From NCBI RefSeq assembly GCF_016461785.1, contig NZ_JAEMUH010000001.1, positions 275,476 through 339,475 of the forward strand: a stretch of DNA of 64,000 bases, written 5' to 3'. The notes under the pieces were generated by a model. That model saw only the letters and a list, made by a program, of their open reading frames with translations, had not been told where the DNA came from and did not search any database. This DNA comes from Marinomonas ostreistagni (lineage in GTDB: Bacteria > Pseudomonadota > Gammaproteobacteria > Pseudomonadales > Marinomonadaceae). The position numbers and the translations under genes are program-made. Each line of letters starts with the position of its first letter. Position 1 is the stretch's first letter. Positions 1-10,130 of this stretch are shown one piece after another.

Positions 1-336
1 AACGTTGTCATCTTCGAAACAGCGTACAACGTGTGCAATCGCATCCGTTTCGCGGATGTTGGCTAGGAATTTATTACCGAGACCTTCACCTTTCGATGCG
101 CCTTCTACTAGACCTGCGATATCAACGAATTCCATCGTTGTCGCTAACACACGCTCAGGTTTTACGATTTCTGCTAGAGCGTCTAGGCGTGGGTCAGGCA
201 TGGCCACTACACCAGCGTTTGGCTCAATGGTACAGAAAGGGAAGTTTTCAGCGCCGATACCGGCTTTGGTTAGCGCGTTGAACAGAGTTGATTTGCCGAC
301 GTTTGGTAAGCCGACGATACCGCAATTAAAGCCCAT
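1..336 (-). CDS. ychF: Ribosome-binding ATPase/GTPase YchF, N-terminal part (cut by window edge)
   Basis: These are the first 112 codons of YchF (EngD/Ola1 family), read on the minus strand from an ATG at 334-336; the rest lies outside the window. The G1 loop GLPNVGKST is at residues 9-17. The family signature PFCTIEPN follows at 33-40 and the G3 motif DIAGLV at 72-77, which has a hydrophobic residue where Ras-type GTPases carry Gln. YchF proteins bind ribosomes and prefer ATP; in E. coli they act in stress responses. The gene lies directly downstream of pth in the same direction, a pairing conserved across gammaproteobacteria. The family call is firm; nothing can be said of the C-terminal TGS domain. 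Confidence 0.95.
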   Translation of the reverse strand, partial: MGFNCGIVGLPNVGKSTLFNALTKAGIGAENFPFCTIEPNAGVVAMPDPRLDALAEIVKPERVLATTMEFVDIAGLVEGASKGEGLGNKFLANIRETDAIAHVVRCFEDDNV

Positions 337-360
337 AAAGATTTCCTAAAGCTGGTAGTT

Positions 361-945
361 TTATGCTTTGAAACTATGAAGATGGTTCATGACACTATTC
401 CAGTTGTCCGCGACAATATCTTCGTAATAGCGCAATGACTCATCAATGGTTTGTTCGATTTTTTGGTATTCATCACTTGGAGCTTTTTTAAGTACATAGC
501 TTGCTACTTGGCTCGCATGTCCTGGGTGACCAATACCGATGCGTACACGACCAAAATCACGGTTGTTACCGAGTTTGCTGATAATATCTTTTAGACCATT
601 ATGGCCACCGTGGCCACCGCTTTTCTTGAGCTTTACGGTGCCTGGAGCGATATCGAGTTCATCGTGAACGACTAGAACTTCTTGGGGGGAGATTTTATAG
701 AATTGGCAAACAGCTTGAACGGCTTTGCCACTTAAATTCATATAGGTCGTAGGAATTAGGAGGTAGCATTCCTGCCCACCTATAAAAACTTTTCCAAACT
801 CACCGAAAAATTTCTTCTCAGTGCGAAGAGAACACTGACTCATACGAGCCAGTGCTTCTATCCATTGTGCGCCAGCATTGTGGCGGGTGTTTTCATATTC
901 AGTACCTGGGTTACCCAAGCCAACGAGTAATCTAAAACCTGCCAC
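361..945 (-). CDS. pth: Peptidyl-tRNA hydrolase
   Basis: A 194-residue enzyme that cleaves peptidyl-tRNA released by stalled ribosomes and so recycles the tRNA. Family residues are all visible: GLGNPG at 9-14 with Asn12, TRHNAG at 20-25 with the catalytic His22, TYMN ending at Asn70, HDELD with Asp95, and GGHNG with Asn116. The length is normal for bacterial Pth1. It begins 16 bases after the rplY stop codon and precedes ychF, so the three probably share transcripts from the prs-rplY side. Cytoplasmic; no anomaly seen. Confidence 0.97.
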   Translation of the reverse strand: MAGFRLLVGLGNPGTEYENTRHNAGAQWIEALARMSQCSLRTEKKFFGEFGKVFIGGQECYLLIPTTYMNLSGKAVQAVCQFYKISPQEVLVVHDELDIAPGTVKLKKSGGHGGHNGLKDIISKLGNNRDFGRVRIGIGHPGHASQVASYVLKKAPSDEYQKIEQTIDESLRYYEDIVADNWNSVMNHLHSFKA

Positions 946-961
946 AGACTTGCCTCAATGA

Positions 962-1540
962 TTAACGCTTAGCTTTACCGATACGAGCGATAGGCTGGTT
1001 GTGGTCTTCGCCTTTAAGAAGAGCAACCAATTCAACGCCTTCTGGTAGTTGAGCATCAGAAAGGTGGAAGATATCGCCTAGTTGACCTTTGATTGTGTCA
1101 ACTTCTAGTGCAGCTGGTAGGTCTTTTGGAAGACAACGAACTTCAGCAAGTTTCGCTTCTACTTGTAGACGACCACCTTGAGATTTAACACCTTCAGACT
1201 TCGTAGCGTTGATGAAGTTTAGAGGAACGCGAGTAACCAGTTTCGTTTCAGAATCAACGCGCAGCAAGTCAATGTGCATAACATCGCCAGTTGCTGGGTG
1301 ACGTTGTAGAGATTTAACGATTACTTCTTGCTCTGCACCATCAACTGATACTTTTACTACGCTAGTTAAAAAAGCTGTGCTTTCTACAGCTTTAGCAACT
1401 TCGTTGTTTTTGAACGTAACAGAAACTGCGTCAGTGTTGCCACCGTAGATTACAGCTGGAACAAGACCTGCGTGACGAAGGCGGCGGCTCGCACCTTTAC
1501 CTTCTTCGTTACGTACAGAAGCATTTAGTATTTGAGACAT
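962..1540 (-). CDS. rplY: 50S ribosomal protein L25, long (Ctc/TL5) form
   Basis: A 192-residue bL25 protein that binds 5S rRNA in the large subunit. The N-terminal L25 domain (about 1-95) contains the GKGASRRLRHAGLVPAVIYG stretch and the HPATGDVMHIDLLRV strand typical of the family. It is followed by the extra beta domain of the general-stress Ctc/TL5 form (about 100-190), which is absent from the short E. coli protein. It lies between prs and pth in the common prs-rplY-pth-ychF order and starts 68 bases after the prs stop codon. An AGGATATTC stretch precedes the ATG. The family call is secure; the longer form is the usual one in Pseudomonas relatives. Confidence 0.95.
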   Translation of the reverse strand: MSQILNASVRNEEGKGASRRLRHAGLVPAVIYGGNTDAVSVTFKNNEVAKAVESTAFLTSVVKVSVDGAEQEVIVKSLQRHPATGDVMHIDLLRVDSETKLVTRVPLNFINATKSEGVKSQGGRLQVEAKLAEVRCLPKDLPAALEVDTIKGQLGDIFHLSDAQLPEGVELVALLKGEDHNQPIARIGKAKR

Positions 1541-1608
1541 TTTGAATATCCTAAAATTAAGTTAAATTTGCCCAGAACTGCGACCCGTTCCGAGCGTAAA
1601 CGTTTGGC

Positions 1609-2556
1609 TTAGGCCCCAAACATGGCGCTAATTGACTCTTCATTGCATACGCGACGAACAGCCTCAGCCATAATGTCAGACATTGACAGTTGGCGGATTT
1701 GTGGGCAATTCTGTGCGGCTTGCGATAACGGAATCGTATCCGTCACAACCAATTCATCTAGCACAGAGTTGCTAATATTCTCAATCGCTTTGCCAGACAG
1801 TACTGGGTGAGTACAGTAAGCCAAAACTTTCGATGCACCATGTTCTTTTAGTGCTTTCGCGGCAGCGCATAATGTACCACCTGTGTCACACATATCATCT
1901 ACAAGCACACAAGTTTTACCCTCTACATCACCGATAAGGTGCATGATTTGTGCTTCGTTAGCGCGTGGACGACGCTTATCAATGATGGCTAAATCCGCAT
2001 CATCTAGTAGTTTTGCAAAGGCACGAGCGCGAACTACACCACCTACATCAGGTGACACAACGGTAATGTTCTCGTGACCTTGACGTTGTAGATCGTCTAG
2101 CAGCAAAGGTGTTGCATATACGTTATCTACTGGAATATCAAAGAATCCTTGAATCTGATCAGCGTGAAGATCAACAGTTAGTACACGGTTGATACCCACT
2201 GCAGAAATCATATCCGCCACTACTTTTGCTGTAATTGGCACACGCGCCGAGCGAACGCGACGATCCTGACGTGCATAACCAAAGTATGGGATCACCGCTG
2301 TAACGCGGGTAGCCGACGCACGACGCAGCGCATCAGCCATTACAATCAGTTCCATTAGGTTGTCGTTGCTTGGAGCACAGGTTGATTGGATAATGAAAAC
2401 ATCTTTACCGCGAACGTTTTCGTTGATCTCAACTGTGATCTCACCGTCACTGAATTTTCCAACCGTTGCGTTGCCGATAGGAAGACCTAGGCGACGAACA
2501 ACTCGACGAGCAAGTTCCGGGTTGGCATTACCGGTAAAAACCATCAACTTGGACAC
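1609..2556 (-). CDS. prs: Ribose-phosphate pyrophosphokinase (PRPP synthetase)
   Basis: A 315-residue cytoplasmic enzyme that makes 5-phosphoribosyl 1-pyrophosphate from ribose 5-phosphate and ATP for purine, pyrimidine, histidine, tryptophan and NAD synthesis. The N-terminal [10 protein letters not shown] and KFSDGE motifs, the flexible catalytic loop RQDRR from about 96, His131 of the [11 protein letters not shown] segment, and the PRPP-binding loop [10 protein letters not shown] at 219-228 all match class I bacterial enzymes. Length is standard. ispE lies 50 bases upstream in the same direction. In many relatives a tRNA-Gln gene sits between ispE and prs; none is present here. Confidence 0.97.
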   Translation of the reverse strand: MSKLMVFTGNANPELARRVVRRLGLPIGNATVGKFSDGEITVEINENVRGKDVFIIQSTCAPSNDNLMELIVMADALRRASATRVTAVIPYFGYARQDRRVRSARVPITAKVVADMISAVGINRVLTVDLHADQIQGFFDIPVDNVYATPLLLDDLQRQGHENITVVSPDVGGVVRARAFAKLLDDADLAIIDKRRPRANEAQIMHLIGDVEGKTCVLVDDMCDTGGTLCAAAKALKEHGASKVLAYCTHPVLSGKAIENISNSVLDELVVTDTIPLSQAAQNCPQIRQLSMSDIMAEAVRRVCNEESISAMFGA

Positions 2557-2606
2557 TGTGTATACCCTTTGTATTTATAGCGATGAAAAAGAGACTGGCG
2601 TTTTAT

Positions 2607-3476
2607 TCAGCACTCAGTATGCTGATGCGTAATCCACTGGTTCAGTGCGTTGTGAGTGGGGGAGGTATTACAACCTCGACAAACCCAAGCCTGCCATTTG
2701 TCTGGTACTGCGGCTCTAACTCGATTCGCTTCATCAATTGAGTCAAACGCTAAAAACAAACAGGCGCCTGTGCCAGTAAGCTTTGCGTCACCAAATTGCT
2801 GTAGCCAAAAAAACGCTTCATCCACTTCAGAATAAAGTCTTCTAACGACTTCGAGGCAATCGTTATGCCCCTCCAGTTTCAAGGCGTGCGATATTCTGAT
2901 GGCAGGGGTGTCTCTTGTCAAATATTTATCGGTAAAAATTTGACCAGTTGGCACCTCGCAATTTGGCTTTAATAACAGATAAAACGGGGTCTCAGGCTCA
3001 ACTTTAGTGAGTTTTTCGCCGATGCCTTCGGCGTAAGCTGAATGCCCAAATACAAAGATCGGGACATCGGCTCCTAAGTGTTTGCCAAGTTCAGCTAATT
3101 CTTGAAGGGACAAATGACAACTCCAGAGCTGATTGAGTGCTAGCAGGGTGGTCGCGGCATTGCTACTGCCACCTCCTATGCCACCGCCCATCGGTAGTTG
3201 TTTATTGATTTTAATATGTACGCCAGCAAGATTTTGCCGGAAGGGTTTAAGCAAATTTGCTGCTTTTACGATTAAGTTATCCGCAAAAGGAACGCTTGCA
3301 AACTCTGGTTCTAAACTGATGGAACTATCATTTTCTTTAATTGAAAAACACATGTCGTCACAAACATCGATAAACTGAAACAATGTCTGTAGCTCATGAT
3401 AACCGTCCGTCCGACGTCCAGTTATGTGTAAAAATAAATTCAATTTTGCTGGTGAAGGTAAGGCTATAGAATTCAT
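2607..3476 (-). CDS. ispE: 4-diphosphocytidyl-2-C-methyl-D-erythritol kinase
   Basis: A 289-residue GHMP kinase that phosphorylates the 2-hydroxyl of CDP-ME in the MEP isoprenoid pathway. The N-terminal PSPAKLNLFLH motif has the conserved Lys11. The ATP-binding glycine-rich loop PMGGGIGGGSSNAA runs from residue 95, and the LGADVPIF segment near 135-143 holds the catalytic Asp. I chose the ATG at 3476 rather than one four codons earlier because it overlaps the lolB stop codon in an ATGA tetramer, the classical translational coupling of lolB-ispE. The partner genes ispD and ispF are elsewhere in this window near 35-36 kb. Confidence 0.96.
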   Translation of the reverse strand: MNSIALPSPAKLNLFLHITGRRTDGYHELQTLFQFIDVCDDMCFSIKENDSSISLEPEFASVPFADNLIVKAANLLKPFRQNLAGVHIKINKQLPMGGGIGGGSSNAATTLLALNQLWSCHLSLQELAELGKHLGADVPIFVFGHSAYAEGIGEKLTKVEPETPFYLLLKPNCEVPTGQIFTDKYLTRDTPAIRISHALKLEGHNDCLEVVRRLYSEVDEAFFWLQQFGDAKLTGTGACLFLAFDSIDEANRVRAAVPDKWQAWVCRGCNTSPTHNALNQWITHQHTEC

Positions 3477-4051
3477 TGAACAGCCCAATCTGTAATGATT
3501 AAATTCACTCGATAAGGTGTGTGGACTACCTGCATTCGTTGTGGCAGTTTTAGTTGATCAACATTGGTGAATTCTTTGTAGGTGATTGTCCAGCCATCTT
3601 GAATGATTTGCTCAGGTGTTCCATCTTCCCTATAAGCGGTCTCTGCTGGTGTATTGGGGGACGCTAAACCACGAATCCAATATTGAACATTAGTCACTGG
3701 AAAGTGCCACCCTAACTCGTAATAAAGTAATGCCTCGGCACTTTCCCCTTTGGCTACTTTGTCATCGTAACTAAGTTTAGCTTCACTACCAGGCGTACCT
3801 TCTAAGCGTGTTGCACCTTGGCCGAAAGGGCCATAGATGTTGAGTTCGTAGTGTTCTGTATTATGAGACCAATTAAAGTTTCCAGATATCGCATCAGTCT
3901 CTGTTCTGATACCGACACGACCTTCCGTTTGCCAAGATTGAATCTGCTCAATACTCTCCGGTACAGGTTTTGTAGGGGTGGTCGGTGTCATACTACAGCC
4001 AGTGACTACAATGACTGTAATAAGACCTGCAAATAAGCGTTTTAAATTCAT
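3473..4051 (-). CDS. lolB: Outer-membrane lipoprotein receptor LolB
   Basis: A 192-residue lipoprotein that accepts lipoproteins from LolA and inserts them into the outer membrane. The first 19 residues form a type II signal peptide with lipobox VVTGC, the lipidated residue being Cys19. The WQTEGRVGIRT segment and the YELNIYGPFGQGATRLEG stretch are typical of the LolB half-barrel, as is the WHFPVTNVQYWIRG segment. It sits between a TPR lipoprotein gene and ispE, the usual gammaproteobacterial position, and overlaps the ispE start by four bases. No acidic sorting signal follows the cysteine, as expected for outer-membrane retention. Confidence 0.93.
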   Translation of the reverse strand: MNLKRLFAGLITVIVVTGCSMTPTTPTKPVPESIEQIQSWQTEGRVGIRTETDAISGNFNWSHNTEHYELNIYGPFGQGATRLEGTPGSEAKLSYDDKVAKGESAEALLYYELGWHFPVTNVQYWIRGLASPNTPAETAYREDGTPEQIIQDGWTITYKEFTNVDQLKLPQRMQVVHTPYRVNLIITDWAVQ

Positions 4052-4060
4052 TTATTGTCC

Positions 4061-5794
4061 TTATGTTTCAGACAGCAATTCTGGTACATAGTGTTTAAGT
4101 GTTCTTAGCAGAACAGGTAACTCGGGGTTGTCTTGTAGTGCCTTTTTCCAAACATCTATCGCTTTATTCTGTTGTTCTAGTTGCCAGAGAGTTTCGCCGT
4201 AATGTGCGCCAATTTCAGCGTCTTGCATCTGTGTCCAAGCTTGCTCTAAAAAAACTTCTGCTTCATCCAATTCACCTTTTTTAAAATACGCCCAGCCCAT
4301 GCTGTCTAAAATTGCAGGGTCATCGCTATCAATGGCGTAAGCTTGTTGGATAAGTGTGAAAGCCTGATTAAAACTGTCTGGCGAGCGTACTAACATAGTG
4401 TACCCCAATGCATTCATGTAAGCAGGGTCATTTGGGTGTTTTTGTAATAGCCATTCAAGGTCTTTAAGTGCCTGAGGCCAAAGTTCTTGCATGTCATAGG
4501 TGATGGCTCTTTTGTAACGTAGACCATCAATGTTCGGGAATAATGTCAGTGCTTGGGTCAGTAGGTCGATTGCTAGTTCAGGTCTATTGTGTTCCAGGTG
4601 TAAGTCTGCAACCCCTGTGACGTGCCCAGCCTCTTGATCTTGTTGTGCTCGGCTCAAAATCAGTGCATTTATTTGATCTTCATCTTTGGAATGGTAGAGC
4701 CAAGTTACCAATAACTCGGAAGCGTTCCAGCTCAATTGACCATACACGTTTAGTAAGTTGGTTATAGCCGTATTATATTGACCTGCTTGATATTGGGCCT
4801 CAGCCAATAAAAAAAGTATCTGGTCCTTAAACGAACCTTGTTTAGGAAGTGTGGAAAGCAGTTCTATTGCAGGCAGTATCTGCTCTTTCTGAATCAATAG
4901 TTGCCCCATTGCTAGACCAATTTGTTGCGTCGTGAAAATATTGAAGTCTGCACTATAGAATGCCTCTAAAGCACGCTTTTGTTGGCCATTTTTGATCCAT
5001 GCTTCGAGCAAATTTGCTGCGATACGCTGGCTGTTAGGGAATTCTTTTATACCTTTATCGAGAGTGATGAGTGCCTTTTTAGGGAAGCCTAGTTGCTCTT
5101 CGCTGAACGCTTTTATAATAATTAGGCTTTCTTGCTCTGAAGCAGGGGCTCGCTGCATGAGGTTGGAAATATTCTCAACGATGTAAGGATATCCTCCCTT
5201 AACAAAAAGAAGATGATATTGCGCCAGTTCGATAAAAATATTTTCACTGAAGCTTTCTTGAGTAAGGATTGACTCTAATTGATCTGTTACCGATGTTTGT
5301 CGTACGTTTTGATCGACAAAATTAGGTAAAAAGTCGAGTGATACCTTTCGCTCTATGGCTTCATGTAAAAGTGCCGCTGCTTTTTCCGTATTACCATCAA
5401 TCAGTAGGGCTTGAAGTCGTATTGGGTAAACGGCGCTATTATTAGGCTCAAGCTCCAACCAGCGATCTGTTGCAGCCAGAACTTCGTTTGTGTTGTCATT
5501 CATCATTGCTGTTGACGTTGCCCGTTGCGCTACTTCGGCTTGAGAGCTTTGTTTGGCTGCTTCAAGATACAATGGGCTGGCTACTTCACTCCCTTGCCTC
5601 TGCAAAGCGAATTCTGCAGTTAATAATTGCTTCATTTGCATTCCATGTGCTGAGTTTGAATTGGTTCCCCAATCAGGATTCATAACAAGGGCGTGCGCTG
5701 AATGATGCGTTATTGAGCAAGCGCTGGTAAGGGATGCAAGTGCTAAAATGATAAATGTACGTTTTAGCGAAACTCGGTAGTGCATAGATTGCAT
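4061..5794 (-). CDS. Tetratricopeptide-repeat outer-membrane lipoprotein
   Basis: A predicted 577-residue lipoprotein built almost entirely of TPR-type helical pairs. Several good matches lie in the C-terminal third, for example DPAYMNALGYTMLV and DPAILDSMGWAYFKKGELDE. From the chosen start, a hydrophobic signal ends in lipobox LTSAC with Cys26. I chose the ATG at 5794 because an AGGCAGG stretch precedes it at proper distance; an ATG three codons later or one twelve codons earlier is possible. Its place between hemA and lolB is the same as in Pseudomonas, where the counterpart is also an uncharacterised TPR protein. A role in envelope assembly is inferred only from the lipoprotein signal and the lolB neighbour. 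Confidence 0.85.
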   Translation of the reverse strand: MQSMHYRVSLKRTFIILALASLTSACSITHHSAHALVMNPDWGTNSNSAHGMQMKQLLTAEFALQRQGSEVASPLYLEAAKQSSQAEVAQRATSTAMMNDNTNEVLAATDRWLELEPNNSAVYPIRLQALLIDGNTEKAAALLHEAIERKVSLDFLPNFVDQNVRQTSVTDQLESILTQESFSENIFIELAQYHLLFVKGGYPYIVENISNLMQRAPASEQESLIIIKAFSEEQLGFPKKALITLDKGIKEFPNSQRIAANLLEAWIKNGQQKRALEAFYSADFNIFTTQQIGLAMGQLLIQKEQILPAIELLSTLPKQGSFKDQILFLLAEAQYQAGQYNTAITNLLNVYGQLSWNASELLVTWLYHSKDEDQINALILSRAQQDQEAGHVTGVADLHLEHNRPELAIDLLTQALTLFPNIDGLRYKRAITYDMQELWPQALKDLEWLLQKHPNDPAYMNALGYTMLVRSPDSFNQAFTLIQQAYAIDSDDPAILDSMGWAYFKKGELDEAEVFLEQAWTQMQDAEIGAHYGETLWQLEQQNKAIDVWKKALQDNPELPVLLRTLKHYVPELLSET

Positions 5795-6032
5795 AAAAAC
5801 CTGCCTAGAGTGGGTAAATGTATGTCCCACCTACTATGTTAGCCTTGTGTTTACCGTCTTGTCAGCCTCATAAACCATGGTTGACTGTAAGGAAACAGTA
5901 GATTTATTGATTTAGTGGGGTGCGAAGAGCTAAAAATTCCACTTATAATAGGGGCATTTAATGCTGTATCTGCCAAGCAGATGTGTTTCTGAAACTAACT
6001 GTTCGATCTCAAGTCGTGAGAAGAGTTCCTGA

Positions 6033-7301
6033 ATGCCGCTAATTGCTGTGGGCGTAAACCACAAAACTGCACCAGTATCTATTCGAGAAAAAATTTCGTT
6101 CGCTCCTGAGAAAATGGTTGAGGCGCTTAATTCACTTGTGTCTGGCGCTAAAGCGTCTGAGGCCGTTATCGTCTCGACTTGCAACCGCACCGAGTTGTAC
6201 TGTGCTGTTGCTGAAGAGGTGGGTGAAAAGCACATTATTCAATGGCTTGGAGAGTATCATCAAGTATCTGCAGAAGAGCTTGAACGCTTTTGTTATGCCC
6301 ATAAAGGTGACGAGAGTGTTCGACATGTCATGAGAGTCGCTGCGGGCTTAGATTCTTTAATACTTGGTGAACCTCAGATTTTGGGTCAAGTGAAATCGGC
6401 TTATGCTGTATCTCAAGAAGGGAAGTGTATTGGTTCTGAGCTTCAAAGCTTGTTCCAGCAAACTTTCTCAGTCGCTAAGAAGGTTCGTACTGATACTGCC
6501 ATTGGTGAAAACCCTGTTTCGATTGCTTTTGCGGCCGTTAGTTTGGCGCAGCGAATTTTCGCTGATGTTAAACGCAGTACCGCATTGTTAATTGGTGCTG
6601 GGCAAACTATCGAGCTGGTGGCAAGGCATCTAAAAGAAGCAGGCATTAAGCGTATTATTGTCGCGAACCGAACGTTAGAGCGAGCGCAGATATTGGCGAA
6701 CGAGTTGGGGGCAGAGGCAATCTTATTAGGTGATATAACGGATTATTTGCATGAGGCGGATATTGTTATTTCATCCACAGCCAGTCAGTTACCGATTATT
6801 GGTAAAGGAATGGTTGAGCGTGCCACGCACAAGCGACGTCACAAGCCAATGCTATTGGTGGACATTGCTGTTCCACGAGATATTGAACCAGAAGTGCAGG
6901 AGGTGGAAGATGCCTACCTCTACACAGTGGATGATCTTCACTCTGTTATTGAAGAGAATGTGCGTGCTCGTCAAGAAGCGGCTGAAGCGGCTGAAAAGAT
7001 CATCGAACTGGGCATTGAAGAGTTCAAACGTAAACAAGAGTCTCGCAAAGTTGCTGATCTAATTGTAAGCTACCGCGCCCAAGCTGAAGAAGTTAAGCAG
7101 TCCGAGCTAGAGCGAGCGCTCAAAAGTCTCGAATCCGGTCAATCGCCCGAGCAGGTGGTGGCAAAATTAGCACATGGGTTAATGAATAAGTTAATCCATT
7201 CCCCAACACAGTATTTGCGCCAAGCGGGTTCAGAAGCAGACCAAGCAGCGCTACAGCACGCGGCTGAAGTGTTGGGCATAACCGATACGAAAGAACAGTA
7301 G
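6033..7301 (+). CDS. hemA: Glutamyl-tRNA reductase
   Basis: A 422-residue enzyme that reduces Glu-tRNA to glutamate-1-semialdehyde with NADPH, the first committed step of C5-pathway tetrapyrrole synthesis. The signature [10 protein letters not shown] at 48-57 contains the catalytic nucleophile Cys50. [17 protein letters not shown] follows, then the NADP-binding stretch [16 protein letters not shown] near 185-200 and a C-terminal helical dimerisation domain. It is divergent from the lolB side and starts one base before prfA, the classical hemA-prfA-prmC operon. The divergent spacer 5795-6032 holds a TATAAT at 5944-5949 without a convincing -35 partner. Its product is used by HemL, encoded at the other end of the window. 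Confidence 0.97.
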   Translation: MPLIAVGVNHKTAPVSIREKISFAPEKMVEALNSLVSGAKASEAVIVSTCNRTELYCAVAEEVGEKHIIQWLGEYHQVSAEELERFCYAHKGDESVRHVMRVAAGLDSLILGEPQILGQVKSAYAVSQEGKCIGSELQSLFQQTFSVAKKVRTDTAIGENPVSIAFAAVSLAQRIFADVKRSTALLIGAGQTIELVARHLKEAGIKRIIVANRTLERAQILANELGAEAILLGDITDYLHEADIVISSTASQLPIIGKGMVERATHKRRHKPMLLVDIAVPRDIEPEVQEVEDAYLYTVDDLHSVIEENVRARQEAAEAAEKIIELGIEEFKRKQESRKVADLIVSYRAQAEEVKQSELERALKSLESGQSPEQVVAKLAHGLMNKLIHSPTQYLRQAGSEADQAALQHAAEVLGITDTKEQ

Positions 7302-7302
7302 A

Positions 7303-8391
7303 ATGAAAGAATCGATTAAATTTAAGTTAGAAAGCTTAGCTGAGCGCTATGAAGAGCTTGCGGCATTATTAAGTGATGCAGATGTCATTATGGATCAAGA
7401 TTTGTTCCGTAATTACAGTAAAGAATACGCTGAGCTTGAGCCAGTCGTTAAGTGTTTCGAAGAATACCTGCAAGTACTTGAGAACATTGAAGAAGCAGAA
7501 TTGATGCTAAGTGATTCTGATCCAGACATTAAAGAAATGGGTCAAGAAGAGCTGAAAGCAGGCAATGAGCAGAAAGAAGCGTTGCTGCTTGACCTGCAAA
7601 AGCTATTGTTACCAAAAGACCCGAATGATTCTAAGAACGTATTCTTAGAAGTTCGTGCGGGTACGGGTGGCGATGAAGCGTCTATCTTCTCTGGTGATTT
7701 ATTCCGTATGTACTCTCGTTACGCTGAAACCCAGCGTTGGAAAGTGGAAATCGTCAGCGCCAGTGAAGGTGAACACGGGGGCTACAAAGAGGTTATCGCG
7801 CGTATCGTCGGCGATGGTGCTTACTCTAAATTGAAATTCGAATCTGGTGCGCACCGTGTTCAGCGTGTGCCAGCGACAGAATCTCAAGGCCGTATCCACA
7901 CGTCTGCTTGTACTGTAGCGATTCTTCCAGAAATGGACGAAGTTGAAGCGGTGAATATCAACAAAGCGGATCTTCGTATCGATACGTTCCGTGCATCGGG
8001 CGCCGGTGGCCAGCACGTCAACAAAACCGATTCCGCAATACGTATTCTGCACATTCCAACCGGTGTGGTCGTTGAGTGTCAGGATGAGCGTTCGCAGCAT
8101 AAGAACCGTGCTAAAGCGATGGCGCTATTGGCATCTCGACTGCAAGCAGCGGAAGAAGAAAAAGCAGCTTCTGAGCAATCTGAAGCACGCCGCTCTTTGG
8201 TGGGTAGTGGTGACCGTTCTGAGCGTATTCGTACTTACAACTACCCGCAAGGGCGTGTGACAGATCACCGCATCAACCTAACTCTGTACAAGCTAGATGA
8301 GATTGTACAGGGCGATCTTGATGTATTGATCAACCCACTTGTTAATGAGTACCAAGCTGAGCAGCTTGCAGCACTAAGTGGCGATAACTAA
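7303..8391 (+). CDS. prfA: Peptide chain release factor 1
   Basis: A 362-residue class I release factor that recognises UAA and UAG codons. The anticodon-like tripeptide PAT is at 190-192 within [14 protein letters not shown]. The catalytic GGQ is at 235-237 in the [16 protein letters not shown] loop, whose glutamine is the methylation target of PrmC, encoded next. Length is typical. The start codon lies one base after the hemA stop, so translation is probably coupled, and the transcript continues into prmC. Confidence 0.98.
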   Translation: MKESIKFKLESLAERYEELAALLSDADVIMDQDLFRNYSKEYAELEPVVKCFEEYLQVLENIEEAELMLSDSDPDIKEMGQEELKAGNEQKEALLLDLQKLLLPKDPNDSKNVFLEVRAGTGGDEASIFSGDLFRMYSRYAETQRWKVEIVSASEGEHGGYKEVIARIVGDGAYSKLKFESGAHRVQRVPATESQGRIHTSACTVAILPEMDEVEAVNINKADLRIDTFRASGAGGQHVNKTDSAIRILHIPTGVVVECQDERSQHKNRAKAMALLASRLQAAEEEKAASEQSEARRSLVGSGDRSERIRTYNYPQGRVTDHRINLTLYKLDEIVQGDLDVLINPLVNEYQAEQLAALSGDN

Positions 8392-8425
8392 GTTTTTCTT
8401 GTTTTCTGCATAATAGACACCGTTC

Positions 8426-9265
8426 ATGACCATCGAAACGCTATTAACACAGGCTTATGGACGGTTGTCTGGCCTATCTGAAACCGCGCAGCTGGATGCC
8501 CAGTTGCTGTTGGCGCATACATTGGGTGTATCCACCACTTACTTTTTTACTTGGCCTGAAAAAGAGGTCAGTGAAGCGTCTCGTCAGGCGTTTGAAGGCC
8601 TATTAAAGCGTCGTGAAAAGGGTGAGCCAATTGCCTACATTTTGGGTGAACAAGACTTCTGGAGTTTGTCACTTGAAACGTCTCCAAGTACTTTGATTCC
8701 ACGTGCTGATACAGAGCGCTTGGTTGAAGTGGCACTTGAATTGATTCCTTCTGGCGCAAGTAAAATCGTAGACTTAGGAACCGGGACCGGTGCGATTGCT
8801 TTGGCGCTTGCGAAAGAGTGGCCTGCGTCTCAAGTCATTGGTGTGGATTATCAAGTTGAAGCCGTACAATTGGCTGTACGAAATGCTCAGCGAAATGCGA
8901 TCAGCAATGCGACGTTTCGACAAAGTGATTGGTTCTCTGCATTGGTTGATGAAGCGCCATTTGATCTGATTGTTTCAAACCCGCCTTACATCGATCCTGA
9001 GGATGAGCATCTTTCCCAAGGGGATGTGCGTTTTGAACCATTAACCGCTTTGATTGCAGAGGATCATGGCTTAGCCGATATCAGACATATCATTAAGCAG
9101 GCTGTTTGCCATCTTTCCTCCTTAGGATGGCTGATGTTTGAGCATGGCTACGATCAAGGTGAGTCGGTCAGAAAGTTACTCAAAGAGCATGGCTTTGTGA
9201 GCGTTGCCACCTATCAAGACTTAGGTGGCAACGATCGCGTGACGATAGGCCGCTTGACTGAATAG
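8426..9265 (+). CDS. prmC: Release factor glutamine methyltransferase
   Basis: A 279-residue SAM-dependent methyltransferase that modifies the glutamine of the GGQ motif of release factors. The SAM-binding motif DLGTGTGAIALALA begins at residue 117, and the amide-binding NPPY motif is at 185-188. The N-terminal helical substrate domain covers about 1-90 and includes the GEPIAYILG linker typical of PrmC. It lies 34 bases downstream of its substrate gene prfA. It converges with yaaA with only two bases between the stop codons and no room for a separate terminator. The usual fourth gene, moeB, is absent. Confidence 0.96.
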   Translation: MTIETLLTQAYGRLSGLSETAQLDAQLLLAHTLGVSTTYFFTWPEKEVSEASRQAFEGLLKRREKGEPIAYILGEQDFWSLSLETSPSTLIPRADTERLVEVALELIPSGASKIVDLGTGTGAIALALAKEWPASQVIGVDYQVEAVQLAVRNAQRNAISNATFRQSDWFSALVDEAPFDLIVSNPPYIDPEDEHLSQGDVRFEPLTALIAEDHGLADIRHIIKQAVCHLSSLGWLMFEHGYDQGESVRKLLKEHGFVSVATYQDLGGNDRVTIGRLTE

Positions 9266-9267
9266 GA

Positions 9268-10041
9268 TTACTGAGCACTTTCAGGGCGGATGAAAACAGG
9301 CTCTAGAGGCTTAGAGCGCTCCGCGTCGTAGCGATAGCCTGCCAAGTTGAATTCTTTGATGTCATCAATGGATTCTGCGCCGCTTTCAATTAAGTAGCGT
9401 ACCATCAAGCCACGTGCTTTCTTCGCGTAGAAACTGATTACCTTGTATTGGCCGTTTTTCTCATCTAAAAAGTTAGGTGTGACAATCGTGTTCTTGATAG
9501 CTTTCTTATCTACCGCTTTGAAATACTCTGTGGAAGCTAAGTTCACCAACAACTCATCTTCTTCAAGTTCCGCATTCAAAGCCGGTGCAATCGTCTCTTT
9601 CCAAAAATGATACAAGTTATCGCCCTCAGGGTTCGCTAATTTGGTGCCCATTTCGAGACGATAAGGCTGCATCAAATCGAGTGGTTTAAGTAGCCCATAA
9701 AGCCCACTCAGAATACGCAAGTGGGATTGCGCATAGTCAATTTGGTCAGAACTTAAAGAATATGCATCGAGCCCGGTGTAAACGTCTCCCATAAAGGTAA
9801 ACATGGCCGGTCTGCTATTTTCTGAATTATGACTTTTCTGCCAAGCTTGGTAGCGCTCAACGTTAAGAGTGGCAAGCTTGTCGCTAAGTTTCATCAAAGA
9901 AGCAATGTCCGCTGGTGAATATGGGCGAATGGTTTCAATAAGTGTTTGTGCTTGATCTAAAAATGTTGGTTCTGTTTTATTAGTCGTAGGTAGAGCGCTA
10001 TCTAGATCCAGTGTTTTGGCTGGTGATATTAAATATTTCAT
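9268..10041 (-). CDS. yaaA: Peroxide-stress protein YaaA (DUF328/UPF0246)
   Basis: A 257-residue cytoplasmic protein of the YaaA family, which in E. coli lowers free iron and protects DNA during peroxide stress. The N-terminal MKYLISPAKTLD, the central GDVYTGLDAYSL and HLRILSGLYGLLKPLDL stretches and the C-terminal KARGLMVRYLIE and FNLAGYRYD segments are family hallmarks. I place the start at the ATG at 10041, because family members begin with MKYLISPAK or similar; an in-frame ATG seven codons earlier is less likely. It stands alone on the minus strand. Confidence 0.93.
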   Translation of the reverse strand: MKYLISPAKTLDLDSALPTTNKTEPTFLDQAQTLIETIRPYSPADIASLMKLSDKLATLNVERYQAWQKSHNSENSRPAMFTFMGDVYTGLDAYSLSSDQIDYAQSHLRILSGLYGLLKPLDLMQPYRLEMGTKLANPEGDNLYHFWKETIAPALNAELEEDELLVNLASTEYFKAVDKKAIKNTIVTPNFLDEKNGQYKVISFYAKKARGLMVRYLIESGAESIDDIKEFNLAGYRYDAERSKPLEPVFIRPESAQ

Positions 10042-10130
10042 AATCTTACCTTGGCATGTCATTGCGTTTTAATAAGATTATCCATAGAGTGTAAGGACAT
10101 ATCCACTAATCGACTTGATAGAGACAGTGT

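Noticed and set aside
5930..6235. 101-codon minus-strand frame over the hemA start
   Set aside because: Overlaps the start of hemA and the divergent promoter region; no coding character.
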